NCBI GenBank assembly: GCA_018817515.1
Contig: JAHIUD010000098.1
Location: 1-54,779, forward strand
DNA length: 54,779 nucleotides
From: Pseudomonadota bacterium
Lineage (GTDB): Bacteria; Desulfobacterota; Desulfovibrionia; Desulfovibrionales; Desulfovibrionaceae
Direction: 5' to 3'
Shown: positions 16,594 through 25,054 of the stretch, piece by piece
Position numbering within the stretch: position 1 is the stretch's first letter
How the letters are laid out: the number at the start of each line of letters is the position of its first letter
The notes under the pieces: generated by a model
What the model saw: the letters and a program-made list of their open reading frames with translations, nothing else
Database searches by the model: none
What the model was told of the DNA's origin: nothing
Position numbers and translations under genes: made by a program

Positions 16594-17790
16594 ATGACGT
16601 GCTCAGAACCACTGCTCAGCACCCTGCGCTACTGTATGCGGTGCAATATCCCTGAGACCCAGGAAGGGGTTATTTTTGACGAGATGGGCATCTGCCAAGC
16701 CTGCCAATCCTCAGAACAAAAGATCCACATAGACTGGACCGAGCGCTACGCCCTGCTGCAGGAGATAGTCGCAGACGCCAAGTCCAAATCCGGCAGCGGC
16801 TATGACTGTATCCTACCTGTAAGCGGCGGTAAGGACAGCACCTACCAGGCCTATGTGCTGGTTGAACAACTGGGGCTCAAACCCCTTTGTGTCACCTTCA
16901 ATCACAATTGGATGAGCCAGACAGGCTGGTACAATCTGCAGAACCTGCTTGAACGGTTCAACCTGGACCATGTGATGTTCACCCCCAACCGGAAACTGGT
17001 CAACCGTCTTGCCAAACGATCCTTGGAGATGATCGGTGACGCCTGCTGGCACTGCCATTCGGGAGTTCCGGCCTTTGTCCTCTCCATGGCCGTCAAGTTC
17101 AAAATCCCGCTCATCATCTGGGGCGAGTCCATTGCCGAGGCATCCGGACGGGCCAGTTACAAGGATCCTGTCCATCACTTTGACAGGGATTATTTCTTAA
17201 AAGTCTCAAGCAAAATCAGGCCGGAGCTAATGATCTGCGATTATCTGAACTCGCGCGACCTGTATCCCTTCGATCTGCCAAGTGCAGAAGAGCTGGAGAC
17301 CGTCGGAGTCTACGGCCTGCATTTAGGCGACTACATCTTCTGGGACGAGGAGCGCCAGGTGGAATTCATCCGCGAGCATTACGGCTGGCTGGAGACAGAG
17401 ATGGAAGGCGCCTTCAAGGGCTATAAGAGTGCGGAATGCGTCATGGCCGGAGTGCATGACTTTACCTGCTACCTCAAGCGGGGCTATGCGCGTGGCAGCT
17501 TTCAGGCCAGCGTGGACGTGCGCAACGGGCTGCTCACGCGGGCCGAGGGCTTTAAACTGGCCCAAAAGTGCGACACCATGCGCCCAGAAGCTCTCGATTA
17601 TTTCCTGCAGGCAACTGGCATGACCGAGGAGGATTTCTTCAAGATCATGCGCGAGCAAATGCATCCCAAGATCAAAGGGACGCAACTTCCGGTCACACTT
17701 CCTGACCACCCCAATGGCGAACGGATCAAACCGTTTTCACAACATATCCTCGATACCATGGCCGGACGCAAGGACCCCAGGGAAGGTTGA
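16594..17790 (+). CDS. N-acetyl sugar amidotransferase, PseA/WbpG/LegA-like
   Basis: A 398-residue ATP-PPase-type amidotransferase. Four cysteines near the N-terminus (Cys14, Cys17, Cys34, Cys37) form a likely zinc site, the PP-loop SGGKDST is at residues 77-83, and FNHNWMSQTGWYN, GDACWHCHSG and IWGESIAEASGR are family signatures. Members turn an N-acetyl group into an acetamidino group (PseA on pseudaminic acid, WbpG on a uronic acid) using ammonia. WbpG is known to need HisH/HisF-type partners for ammonia; neither is in this window. Instead an amidase gene starts four bases after the stop. The start has a strong AAGGAAGGAG. The first gap in the coupled operon (60 bases) precedes it. Confidence 0.9.
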   Translation: MTCSEPLLSTLRYCMRCNIPETQEGVIFDEMGICQACQSSEQKIHIDWTERYALLQEIVADAKSKSGSGYDCILPVSGGKDSTYQAYVLVEQLGLKPLCVTFNHNWMSQTGWYNLQNLLERFNLDHVMFTPNRKLVNRLAKRSLEMIGDACWHCHSGVPAFVLSMAVKFKIPLIIWGESIAEASGRASYKDPVHHFDRDYFLKVSSKIRPELMICDYLNSRDLYPFDLPSAEELETVGVYGLHLGDYIFWDEERQVEFIREHYGWLETEMEGAFKGYKSAECVMAGVHDFTCYLKRGYARGSFQASVDVRNGLLTRAEGFKLAQKCDTMRPEALDYFLQATGMTEEDFFKIMREQMHPKIKGTQLPVTLPDHPNGERIKPFSQHILDTMAGRKDPREG

Positions 17791-17794
17791 CAGC

Positions 17795-19162
17795 ATGCTT
17801 GATCCTTTCAGAGCAACAGACATAAGCACCCTGCACGAGTGGATCGCCCGCGGCGAGATCCGCGCCTCCGAACTCAGCGAATGGACCATCGCGCGTTCCA
17901 AGGATCTTGATCCGCACTACCACTTCTGGGTCTGCCACGACCCGGACAATTTGCGTGACCAGGCCCGGCTCTCGCAAGCGCGAGTGACGGAGGGTCAAAC
18001 GCTACGGCCGCTGGAGGCCATGCCCGTCGGGGTAAAGGACATCTTCAACACGCATGACTATCCCACCCAAATGGGAAGCCCCCTATGGAAGGACTTCAGG
18101 CCGGGCAATGACGCCCGTGTTGTCTATTCCTTGCGAAACGCAGGCGGGCTGGTGGCCGGGAAGACCGTCACTGCTGAATTCGCGGTTCATGCGGAGCCAG
18201 AGACCATTAACCCGCATAATCCAGCGCTGACGCCGGGAACATCCTCCAGCGGTTCGGCAGTGGCGGTGGCCCTGGGTGTTGTTCCAGTGGCTCTGGGCAC
18301 CCAGACCGGAGCCTCCATCACACGGCCGGCAAGCTTTTGCGGTATTTATGGATTCAAGCCCTCCTTCGGATTGCTCCCGCGGACCGGCATTTTGAAAACC
18401 ACGGACAGTCTCGACACCGTGGGATTTTTCTCCTCGCGCTACGGGAATTTGCGCCGCGTCTTCAACGTGCTGCGGGTGCAGGGGATGAATTACCCCCTGA
18501 GCCACAAAGCCCTCATGGACCAGGAGCGGCAATCCCCTACGCCCGGACGCCCCTTTAAAATCCTCCTGGCCAGAACGCACACCTGGGACCAGGCCACTGA
18601 AGAGGCTCGTTCGCAGCTCTTGGCCTACGCACATGAACTCAGCGCAAGCGGCGCAGTGGAGATCTTTGAAGATCCTCTTCCCGGCTCCCTGGAGCAATGC
18701 CACATACTGCATTCCATCATCTACGACAAATCCCTGTCGTACTATTTCAAGGACGAGAGCAGGCAAGAGATGCTTATCTCACCGGCAATCAGGGAGATGC
18801 TCGCGCACGGGTCAAGCGTTGGCGTTTCCGACTTCCATGCAGCCGTGGCACGGCAAGAGCAACTTTGTGCCAGCGTTGACGCTTTCTTGACGAAATACGA
18901 TGCCGTCCTCTCGCTCTCCACAGCCGGGCCTGCGCCTCTGCGCGACACATATCCCCCTGCCGATCCGGGCCTGATGTGGACCATGCTACATTTGCCAAGC
19001 ATTTCGGTGCCACGTTTCGCCACGAAAGAAGGCCTTCCCATCGGGGTGCAGTTTAGCGCACGGCGCTTCAACGACTTCCTTCTGCTAGGAGTGCTTGATA
19101 CACTGCGCGCCTTGGATCTTGTCCCTGCGGGCTCTTTCCCCGTGGCCCACCCCATCGTTTAA
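17795..19162 (+). CDS. Amidase-signature family enzyme (GatA/AtzF-like fold)
   Basis: A 455-residue amidase-signature protein. The Ser-cisSer-Lys triad is visible: Lys81 in PVGVKDIF, the Ser-rich loop TPGTSSSGSA (Ser150-152) with the cis-serine, and nucleophile Ser174 in GTQTGASITRPASFCG. The family hydrolyses amides; GatA-type members release ammonia from glutamine and pass it through a channel to a partner. ATG 17795 is four bases past the amidotransferase stop, so the two are almost certainly co-translated. I infer an ammonia-supplying or amide-editing role with that protein; an unrelated catabolic amidase is the alternative. The longer frame starting at 17714 would overlap the previous gene by 77 bases and is rejected. 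No signal peptide, so cytoplasmic. Confidence 0.88.
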   Translation: MLDPFRATDISTLHEWIARGEIRASELSEWTIARSKDLDPHYHFWVCHDPDNLRDQARLSQARVTEGQTLRPLEAMPVGVKDIFNTHDYPTQMGSPLWKDFRPGNDARVVYSLRNAGGLVAGKTVTAEFAVHAEPETINPHNPALTPGTSSSGSAVAVALGVVPVALGTQTGASITRPASFCGIYGFKPSFGLLPRTGILKTTDSLDTVGFFSSRYGNLRRVFNVLRVQGMNYPLSHKALMDQERQSPTPGRPFKILLARTHTWDQATEEARSQLLAYAHELSASGAVEIFEDPLPGSLEQCHILHSIIYDKSLSYYFKDESRQEMLISPAIREMLAHGSSVGVSDFHAAVARQEQLCASVDAFLTKYDAVLSLSTAGPAPLRDTYPPADPGLMWTMLHLPSISVPRFATKEGLPIGVQFSARRFNDFLLLGVLDTLRALDLVPAGSFPVAHPIV

Positions 19163-19176
19163 TTTGGAGAATCCCC

Positions 19177-20160
19177 ATGCCTACGAAGGAAGATCGGAAG
19201 TATATCACGCGGTTCAAGCAGAGGGACATTGAGGAACTGCTGATGTGCAGGCACGGAGCCCGGTTCGCCGAGTACAGGCAGCAATGGGCGCAATCCGGCC
19301 AGCACTGCCAGGCGGCGGAGCTCCCTTTAGCCCTTTACCTAGAGACAAACGCGCACTGCAACCTGAAATGCAAGATGTGCCCGCACAGCCATTTTGGTGA
19401 CCAGGAAGCCTACCTGCCAATGCACCTTATCGAGAAGGCGGCCGAGGAATGCGCGGCTCTGGGAGTCCCATCCGTGCTGGTCGGGGCGAGCACGGAATGC
19501 CTCATTCACCCGCGCATCGCAGACATTCTCAATCTTTTCAAATATTCGTCCATGCTCGATTTCTTCGTCATCACCAATGGCATCAAGCTGACGGAGTCAA
19601 TTGCTAAAACACTCATTGGACTACAGGTCGAAAGGCTCAACGTCTCGCTGGACGCAGCCACACCCGAGACCTACCGCACCATCCGAGGTGGCAAACTTGA
19701 GCTTGTGGAGAAAAACATTTACCGATTCTTGGAATTGCGCAAAAAAGCCCAAAGTGAACTCCCCTACCTGCGGCTCAGCTTTGTGGTTCAAGCAGACAAT
19801 CTGCACGAACGCGACGCATTCTATGAAAAGTGGAAGGACAAGGCTGACCTCATTGACTTTCAAGACGAAGTGGACTTCACCCCCCTCATGCAGTTACGGC
19901 AGATTGAGGTTCCACCCTTCACCTGCCCTGATCCATTCCAAAAGCTGGCAATTAGCTGGGATGGCACCATCTACCCCTGTTGCAGCTTCTACCAGCGCTA
20001 CTTTCCTCTTGGAAACATCGCCACCATGACCCTTAAGGAAGCGTGGCAGAGCAAGACCGCCCGGATGTTACGGGAAAGCTTTCAGAGTGGAAACACGCAG
20101 ATGGCCTGTCGCAACTGTCTTGGCATCACGCTCCAGCGCAAGCAGGAGAGCCACCCGTGA
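19177..20160 (+). CDS. Radical SAM/SPASM domain protein, third copy
   Basis: A 327-residue radical SAM enzyme with CNLKCKMC (Cys61, Cys65, Cys68) and a SPASM-like C-terminus (WDGTIYPCCSFYQRYFPLGNI, then CRNCLG). It has about 30 more N-terminal residues than the pair at 1762-3671 and differs in sequence, so it is not a recent copy. It lies 14 bases after the amidase and overlaps the ABC exporter by four bases (GTGA), which ties it to late glycan steps. The substrate is unknown. Radical chemistry on the nonulosonic acid, on the lipid-linked glycan or on a peptide are all open; no peptide precursor gene is visible beside it. AATTTGGAG precedes the ATG. Confidence 0.86.
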   Translation: MPTKEDRKYITRFKQRDIEELLMCRHGARFAEYRQQWAQSGQHCQAAELPLALYLETNAHCNLKCKMCPHSHFGDQEAYLPMHLIEKAAEECAALGVPSVLVGASTECLIHPRIADILNLFKYSSMLDFFVITNGIKLTESIAKTLIGLQVERLNVSLDAATPETYRTIRGGKLELVEKNIYRFLELRKKAQSELPYLRLSFVVQADNLHERDAFYEKWKDKADLIDFQDEVDFTPLMQLRQIEVPPFTCPDPFQKLAISWDGTIYPCCSFYQRYFPLGNIATMTLKEAWQSKTARMLRESFQSGNTQMACRNCLGITLQRKQESHP

Positions 20161-21863
20161 ATTCCACCAGGCCATCATACGCCTTCTTCTTGCGCGAGTA
20201 TCCGCGGCAGACCGGGCTCATGCTCCTGTATCTGTTTTTGGGTGGCATCCTGGAGACCATGGGAGCGGTGAGCCTTGTCCCACTGCTCGCGGGCCTCTTC
20301 GGCCAGGGCGTTGGCTCTTCGACCTTGCTGGAGCATATCTCTGGAGCCTTTCAGCTTCTTGGGCTCGCAGCTACCCTGGAGAACACCATCCTTGTGATAT
20401 GCGCGGCCATGCTCCTCAAAGGCTTGTTCACCTTCCTGGCTTACCTGCAGGTGGGGTATGTAGAGGCTGAGGTGACCACAAGACTGCGCTCAGACCTTCT
20501 GGACAACATCCTGAGTGTCCGCTGGCCCTTCTTCGTCTCACAACCCTCGGGCGCGCTCTCTTACGCCCTGTCGACTGAGGCCCCACAGGCCGGGGTGGCT
20601 CTGCGCTATTTTTGCCTGGTACTTTCAAGCCTTGCACAGACGCTGGCCTACACCCTAGCCGGGCTACTGATCTCCTGGCAGGTCATGGTCGTAGCCTGCC
20701 TCTGTGGGGGCTTTTTCCTGTTGGCCTTCCGGAGACTTATCAAAAGCGTGCGAAATGCAGGTATGCGCCAATCCGAAACCTTGAACAGCATGACCTCGGT
20801 GTTTACCGACGGCCTAGCCGGAGCCAAACCCCTTAAAGTCATGGGAGCAGAGGAACATTTCGTCAGCTTCGTACGGACCCAGTCCGAGCGATATAAACAG
20901 GCTGCACGGCAGTACGTGATGGGCGTAGGCGCCCTGGCCGCGGCGCAAGAGCCAGCGCTGGCCGTGCTGCTTGCCGCCGGGCTTTATTGGGGACACTCCC
21001 TGCTGGCCGTAGACGGGTTGACCCTGGTCACTCTGGCCTTCTTCTTCCACCGAGCAGTCAGCCGTTTTTCTGGCGCACAGCAATCCTACCAGCAATTTGT
21101 CGGCGTCGAAGGTATATTGTCATCGCTACGTGCTAAAATCGCGTCCCTTCGACGCCAGCGTGAGCCAGGTGGTGTGGGCCACCGTGTAACGCTTAAGCGT
21201 GAGGTGCGCCTGGAAGGTGTAAAATTTGCCTACGAGGGCAAAATCGTGTTGGAAGGGTTGGACTTGACCATTTCCATGGGCTCCATTACGGCTCTGCACG
21301 GCCCTTCCGGTGCTGGCAAGACAACCGTAGCGGACCTGGTGGCCGGGCTAGTGGCTCCGGGGGCCGGGAGAGTAACCGTGGACAGCGTCCCCTTGTCTGA
21401 ACTGGACCTGCGCCACTGGCGGACTCAGATTGGCTATGTCCCCCAGGAGGTGTTCCTCTTTAATGACACCATCCGCAACAATGTTGCTTTGGGCCGAGAC
21501 ATCCCGGACGAACGCATCTGGGAGGCCCTTGACCAGGCCGGGGCTAAAAGCTTTGTGGAGACTGCCGGGTGCGGGCTGGACTACCAGACGGGGGAACATG
21601 GCCGCGCCCTCTCCGGCGGACAGCGCCAACGTTTGATGATCGCGCGAGCACTGGCGGGCTCGCCACGTCTGCTCATACTCGACGAGGCCACCACCGGACT
21701 AGATGAGGCCACGGAACGAGAGATCTGGTCGCGCATAGTCCTGCTCAAAGGCAGCATGGCCGTGCTAGCCGTTTCGCATCAGCAGATTGTACAAGAAGTT
21801 GCTGACAGCGTGATACAAATCGAAATGGACCTCGGACCTCAGGCCAAGCCTACGGGCAAATAG
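20157..21863 (+). CDS. ABC exporter, fused membrane and ATPase domains (PglK/MsbA-like)
   Basis: A 568-residue half-transporter. Residues 1 to about 310 hold five to six membrane segments, beginning LMLLYLFLGGILETMGAVSLVPLL. The ATPase half has Walker A GPSGAGKTT with Lys388, an NPQEV-like Q-loop (YVPQEVFLFNDTIRNN), signature LSGGQRQR and Walker B LLILDEATTGLD. Fused exporters in such loci flip lipid-linked oligosaccharides (PglK) or lipids. The start is taken as GTG 20157, which overlaps the SPASM gene by four bases; ATG 20220 is the next option but would cut into the first hydrophobic segment. A Wzx or Wzy gene is not seen in the window, which makes flippase activity of this protein attractive (inference). 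Confidence 0.9.
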   Translation: MNSTRPSYAFFLREYPRQTGLMLLYLFLGGILETMGAVSLVPLLAGLFGQGVGSSTLLEHISGAFQLLGLAATLENTILVICAAMLLKGLFTFLAYLQVGYVEAEVTTRLRSDLLDNILSVRWPFFVSQPSGALSYALSTEAPQAGVALRYFCLVLSSLAQTLAYTLAGLLISWQVMVVACLCGGFFLLAFRRLIKSVRNAGMRQSETLNSMTSVFTDGLAGAKPLKVMGAEEHFVSFVRTQSERYKQAARQYVMGVGALAAAQEPALAVLLAAGLYWGHSLLAVDGLTLVTLAFFFHRAVSRFSGAQQSYQQFVGVEGILSSLRAKIASLRRQREPGGVGHRVTLKREVRLEGVKFAYEGKIVLEGLDLTISMGSITALHGPSGAGKTTVADLVAGLVAPGAGRVTVDSVPLSELDLRHWRTQIGYVPQEVFLFNDTIRNNVALGRDIPDERIWEALDQAGAKSFVETAGCGLDYQTGEHGRALSGGQRQRLMIARALAGSPRLLILDEATTGLDEATEREIWSRIVLLKGSMAVLAVSHQQIVQEVADSVIQIEMDLGPQAKPTGK

Positions 21864-21879
21864 AGCTGGAGCACTCAGG

Positions 21880-23376
21880 ATGGACTGCGTCATAATCATG
21901 ATTTCAAGCCCCCTCATTGAAGTGTTCCGAGCCACAGGGGTCGTCTTCGACAAACCAGTGGTGGGCATCGTGCCATACCAGCACATTGAGCGCGGAATCT
22001 CTCTCCCCCCTGAAGAGGAGAAGAAATTCGGCAAACTCCTCTCAATCCCAAGCTATTACGCGGAACAGCGCGATTCCTTGCAGCGCATGAGTTGGGCCGA
22101 ACTGGACGCGGAACAACTAGCGGTGGAAGAGCGCCTGGGGTTGAAAAACAACAATATGGTTGTGTCCTATGATCGCGATTTTCTGAATGTATCAGACTAC
22201 CGAACATCACGTGAACTTCAGCTTATGTACCTGCGCTTCACCGAGATGCTCTTTGCTCAGTACTCTCCCAGTGCCATTATACTCGGCCGTGAGTCATACC
22301 TGCGCAGCCTCATCACCGATACAGGGCTGCGTCGTGGCATCCCAGCGTTCCACGTATTCATGGCCGCACGTACCATGGGTTTGCGCCTTGCCACCTTCGA
22401 CCCCAAAGGCCAGCAGGCTGGCATGGAAGACGTCTTCAACCAACTCACGGCCGGGGACTTGGCGGCTTGCGACACAGAAACAGCGGCTTTGGCCGACCGC
22501 GACTACGACGCATTTGTGAACCGCCCCAAGCAACCGGTTTACGCCACGCCATACACCCCTTCCTTCCTTAGAAGTGTCACGATCGCGCTGACCACAGGCC
22601 TCCGACATATACTCGCCGGGGCGATACGCTACGCCATGCACCCCTTTGATCGGCACATCGGTGCCTTGCCCTCTCCTTTGTCCCTGCTGGCGCGCTGGCC
22701 GCAAAAAGCCCTGCGCATGTACCTTTTAGACTACTCAAACCTCACCCACAAGCGCCCAGACTACTCAATGAAGTATATTTACCTGCCTCTTCATTACACT
22801 CCAGAAGAGACGGACATGTATTACGGCAGAGAATACAGCCACCATGAGGGCTTCATTGTCAACCTTGCACGGCGCATCCCTTCAGATACATGTCTATATG
22901 TTAAAGACAACCCCTTCATGCTTGGAAATCGTCCACTATCTTTCTATAGAAATTTGAACAAACTGCACAATGTATATATTGTTCACAATCACACTAATAC
23001 TTTTGAGCTCATCAATAACGCACAGGCTGTACTTACCGTTGTAGGCACCGCTGGATGGGAAGGGTACTTACTTAACCGCCCGGTAGTCGTTCTTGGCGAT
23101 GTGTTCTATAACTTTTTGCCAGGAGTATTATACACAAGCCTATGTGACCCTGCGTTCACAGAACGTCTTGTGAGTTACCTGCGAGAATTCAAGCCCGACC
23201 CACAAGAACGCCGCTTAGCCCTACGCGCTTGCTACGCCAGCTCCCTATACCTAGGGCAGGCAACAGGTGGGCAGAGTAACCAAAGCGTAGAGGAGCAGAA
23301 TGCCTACGCCATATCCCGGCTGGCGCTAACACTCATGAACCGTTACCGAGCCCAGTTGAGCCAACCCAGAGACTAG
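21880..23376 (+). CDS. Capsule polysaccharide-type glycosyltransferase (KpsS/KpsC-like)
   Basis: A 498-residue protein whose C-terminal half carries the pattern of capsule biosynthesis proteins: KYIYLPLHYTPEETDMYYG, then a nucleotide-binding-like HNHTNTFELINNAQAVLTVVGTAGWEGYLLNRPVVVLG. KpsC and KpsS transfer Kdo, another keto-sugar acid, from a CMP donor. In a locus making CMP-pseudaminic acid, this is a reasonable candidate for the transferase that uses it (inference). The N-terminal half (to about residue 230) is not recognised. It lies 16 bases after the ABC exporter. The second half of the gene is noticeably AT-richer than the genes before it, the start of a composition shift that lasts to about 28.8 kb. 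Confidence 0.75.
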   Translation: MDCVIIMISSPLIEVFRATGVVFDKPVVGIVPYQHIERGISLPPEEEKKFGKLLSIPSYYAEQRDSLQRMSWAELDAEQLAVEERLGLKNNNMVVSYDRDFLNVSDYRTSRELQLMYLRFTEMLFAQYSPSAIILGRESYLRSLITDTGLRRGIPAFHVFMAARTMGLRLATFDPKGQQAGMEDVFNQLTAGDLAACDTETAALADRDYDAFVNRPKQPVYATPYTPSFLRSVTIALTTGLRHILAGAIRYAMHPFDRHIGALPSPLSLLARWPQKALRMYLLDYSNLTHKRPDYSMKYIYLPLHYTPEETDMYYGREYSHHEGFIVNLARRIPSDTCLYVKDNPFMLGNRPLSFYRNLNKLHNVYIVHNHTNTFELINNAQAVLTVVGTAGWEGYLLNRPVVVLGDVFYNFLPGVLYTSLCDPAFTERLVSYLREFKPDPQERRLALRACYASSLYLGQATGGQSNQSVEEQNAYAISRLALTLMNRYRAQLSQPRD

Positions 23377-23743
23377 AGAGAGTCAGAGATAGCTGTCTTC
23401 GAAGTGTTCCAGACAGGCTTCTTGGAGCGAAACAAGGATGCTGATTATTGTGGATCACGTGTTTTCAATTTACTATTTTCAATACTGCATAATACCCTGA
23501 CTGCTCTGGAAATACTCTGTCAGGATTTCTATGGGATTTGGTTTTTCGATTCGCAGAGATGATGCCATCCCTTGGCCTCCTCTGCGCCAAGAAAGCACTG
23601 CACAAAAGACGACTGGTGGCGGCACCTTTAAGGGTACGTCGAGATCACCTCGTCTCAATTAGCGGGGCTACGCGGATCGTTATATCCAGACCAATGCAAC
23701 TGTCGCACATCACAATCCTCGGCGCGACAAGGAGAACCAATCA
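23377..23743 (+). other. 367-base non-coding gap
   Basis: No gene is supported. An open frame at 23538-23843 overlaps the next gene, has no ribosome-binding site and no recognisable sequence. The 5' half is AT-rich and contains a promoter-like site at 23448-23476. A weak CTGTCT/AGACAG hairpin lies soon after the preceding stop but has no T-run, so a terminator is not claimed. Confidence 0.45.
23448..23476 (+). promoter_or_regulatory. Candidate sigma-70 promoter
   Basis: TTGTGG at 23448-23453, a spacer of exactly 17 bases, and TACTAT at 23471-23476, in AT-rich sequence upstream of the methyltransferase-like gene. It suggests that the AT-rich block can be transcribed separately from the pse operon. 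Confidence 0.35.
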
Positions 23744-24988
23744 ATGCACACAGGCAAACGAGAAGTTAATTCTGGCTATCAACTCTATGTGGAAAAGATC
23801 TCCAAACAGGGCCAGAATAAGCTTAGTCGCCCCAAACAAATAGCCTCACATATTACACATGCACTGAAGGTCGTGCTCTGCATTCCACTATACGCATCCT
23901 TCGTAATTCTATCAACAGCAGTAATTTCATACGCCTATATATACATCGTCTGCTCCGGACGCAAAGCCTCAAGCAGCGCCCAAGCAATAAAGTATATCAA
24001 AAGATTTGCGCCGATATACCCGTTTCATCTTTACCCCCTTGTAGCGAAATCTCTCGAGATGTACTATTTATGCGATATTATCAGAGTTCAACACGCGCCG
24101 CTCGTTTTTGAAGTCGCCATTGGGGACGGGTACCTTTCAAAGTCTATTTTTGGCGCCACGGAGGTTTTTGGTTTCGACATCAACCCATACTCCCTTGACA
24201 AGGCCGACGGCAAACATATCCGGCAAAAAGTTGTTGCCAATTGCCTTCGCCTACCGGTAATGCCTCACTCTGGGGCAACCCTAGTGGCAAACAACCTAAT
24301 GCACCACATCACGGACAAGAGCACCGCCATTTCGGACTGGGCCGGCAAAGTGGGGCGGCTTGTCTTCAACGAAAACACAATCTACTGGGCCACCTCATGG
24401 CCTCTTGCGGCCCTGGCCAAAAGCATCGGCCTGACCAAGACCGCAGACGAAATCGTCCAACAGATCAATAACACCAACATGCAGACATTGCTAAGCAAGC
24501 CGGAGCTCGACACTTTGGTCTCACGGCTTACTGGGCCATGCAAAACTTACTCGTACTACTCACAGAAAGTGCACACCATTTCCCTATTGTACAGCTGCCT
24601 GTTCACTGCTTTCATCCAGCCGTGCTATGGACCCCCAACCCCAGCTGTCTTCAAGAGAGTCATTGAATATTTCCCTCCAGTAGAAAAATTGACACACTAC
24701 TTAACTGAGCTTGTTGCAGCCGCCTTGATCCGGCTGGATGCCATTGAAGAGCGGGATAAAGACGTGTTTGTCCACTACGACTGCAAAGGACTTTGCACAC
24801 AGATACAAGATGTTAAAGAAGCTGTTCTTTCCTGCCCTGACTGCATGTCACCATTACATGGACAGGACTGCCCAAAGTGTTCACGGCATTTCCAAGTCAT
24901 TAATGGAATGCTCTTCCTGTGCGACGAAGCCGTCGCCTCGAACTATACACCGGAGGCATCGGCAAGCATCCCAAAGCACCACCTATAG
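23744..24988 (+). CDS. Membrane-anchored methyltransferase-like protein with C-terminal zinc ribbon
   Basis: A 414-residue protein with three visible parts. A hydrophobic stretch at about residues 40-68 (VVLCIPLYASFVILSTAVISYAYIYIV) should anchor it in the membrane. A class I SAM-methyltransferase pattern follows: FEVAIGDGYLSKSIF as motif I near residue 122, GFDINPYSLDKA as the acidic loop, and NNLMHHITDK. At the C-terminus, CPDCMSPLHGQDCPKCSRHFQVINGMLFL (two Cys-x-x-Cys pairs, residues about 364-380) resembles the Trm112-type zinc ribbon. It may methylate a glycan or lipid-linked intermediate at the inner membrane, but no substrate is known. Its AT content is higher than that of the pse genes. 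AAGGAG precedes ATG 23744. Confidence 0.72.
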   Translation: MHTGKREVNSGYQLYVEKISKQGQNKLSRPKQIASHITHALKVVLCIPLYASFVILSTAVISYAYIYIVCSGRKASSSAQAIKYIKRFAPIYPFHLYPLVAKSLEMYYLCDIIRVQHAPLVFEVAIGDGYLSKSIFGATEVFGFDINPYSLDKADGKHIRQKVVANCLRLPVMPHSGATLVANNLMHHITDKSTAISDWAGKVGRLVFNENTIYWATSWPLAALAKSIGLTKTADEIVQQINNTNMQTLLSKPELDTLVSRLTGPCKTYSYYSQKVHTISLLYSCLFTAFIQPCYGPPTPAVFKRVIEYFPPVEKLTHYLTELVAAALIRLDAIEERDKDVFVHYDCKGLCTQIQDVKEAVLSCPDCMSPLHGQDCPKCSRHFQVINGMLFLCDEAVASNYTPEASASIPKHHL

Positions 24989-25054
24989 TCATTTCCGTTC
25001 ATAGATGTAGAGGCAACGCAAAGGTGCCTTGACAAACCGAGAGGGTACAGAAAA

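Noticed and set aside
14286-18900. Short alternative-frame ORFs inside the pse, amidase and aminotransferase genes
   Set aside because: They lie wholly within genes with strong motifs, have Arg/Ser/Pro-rich translations and no ribosome-binding sites.
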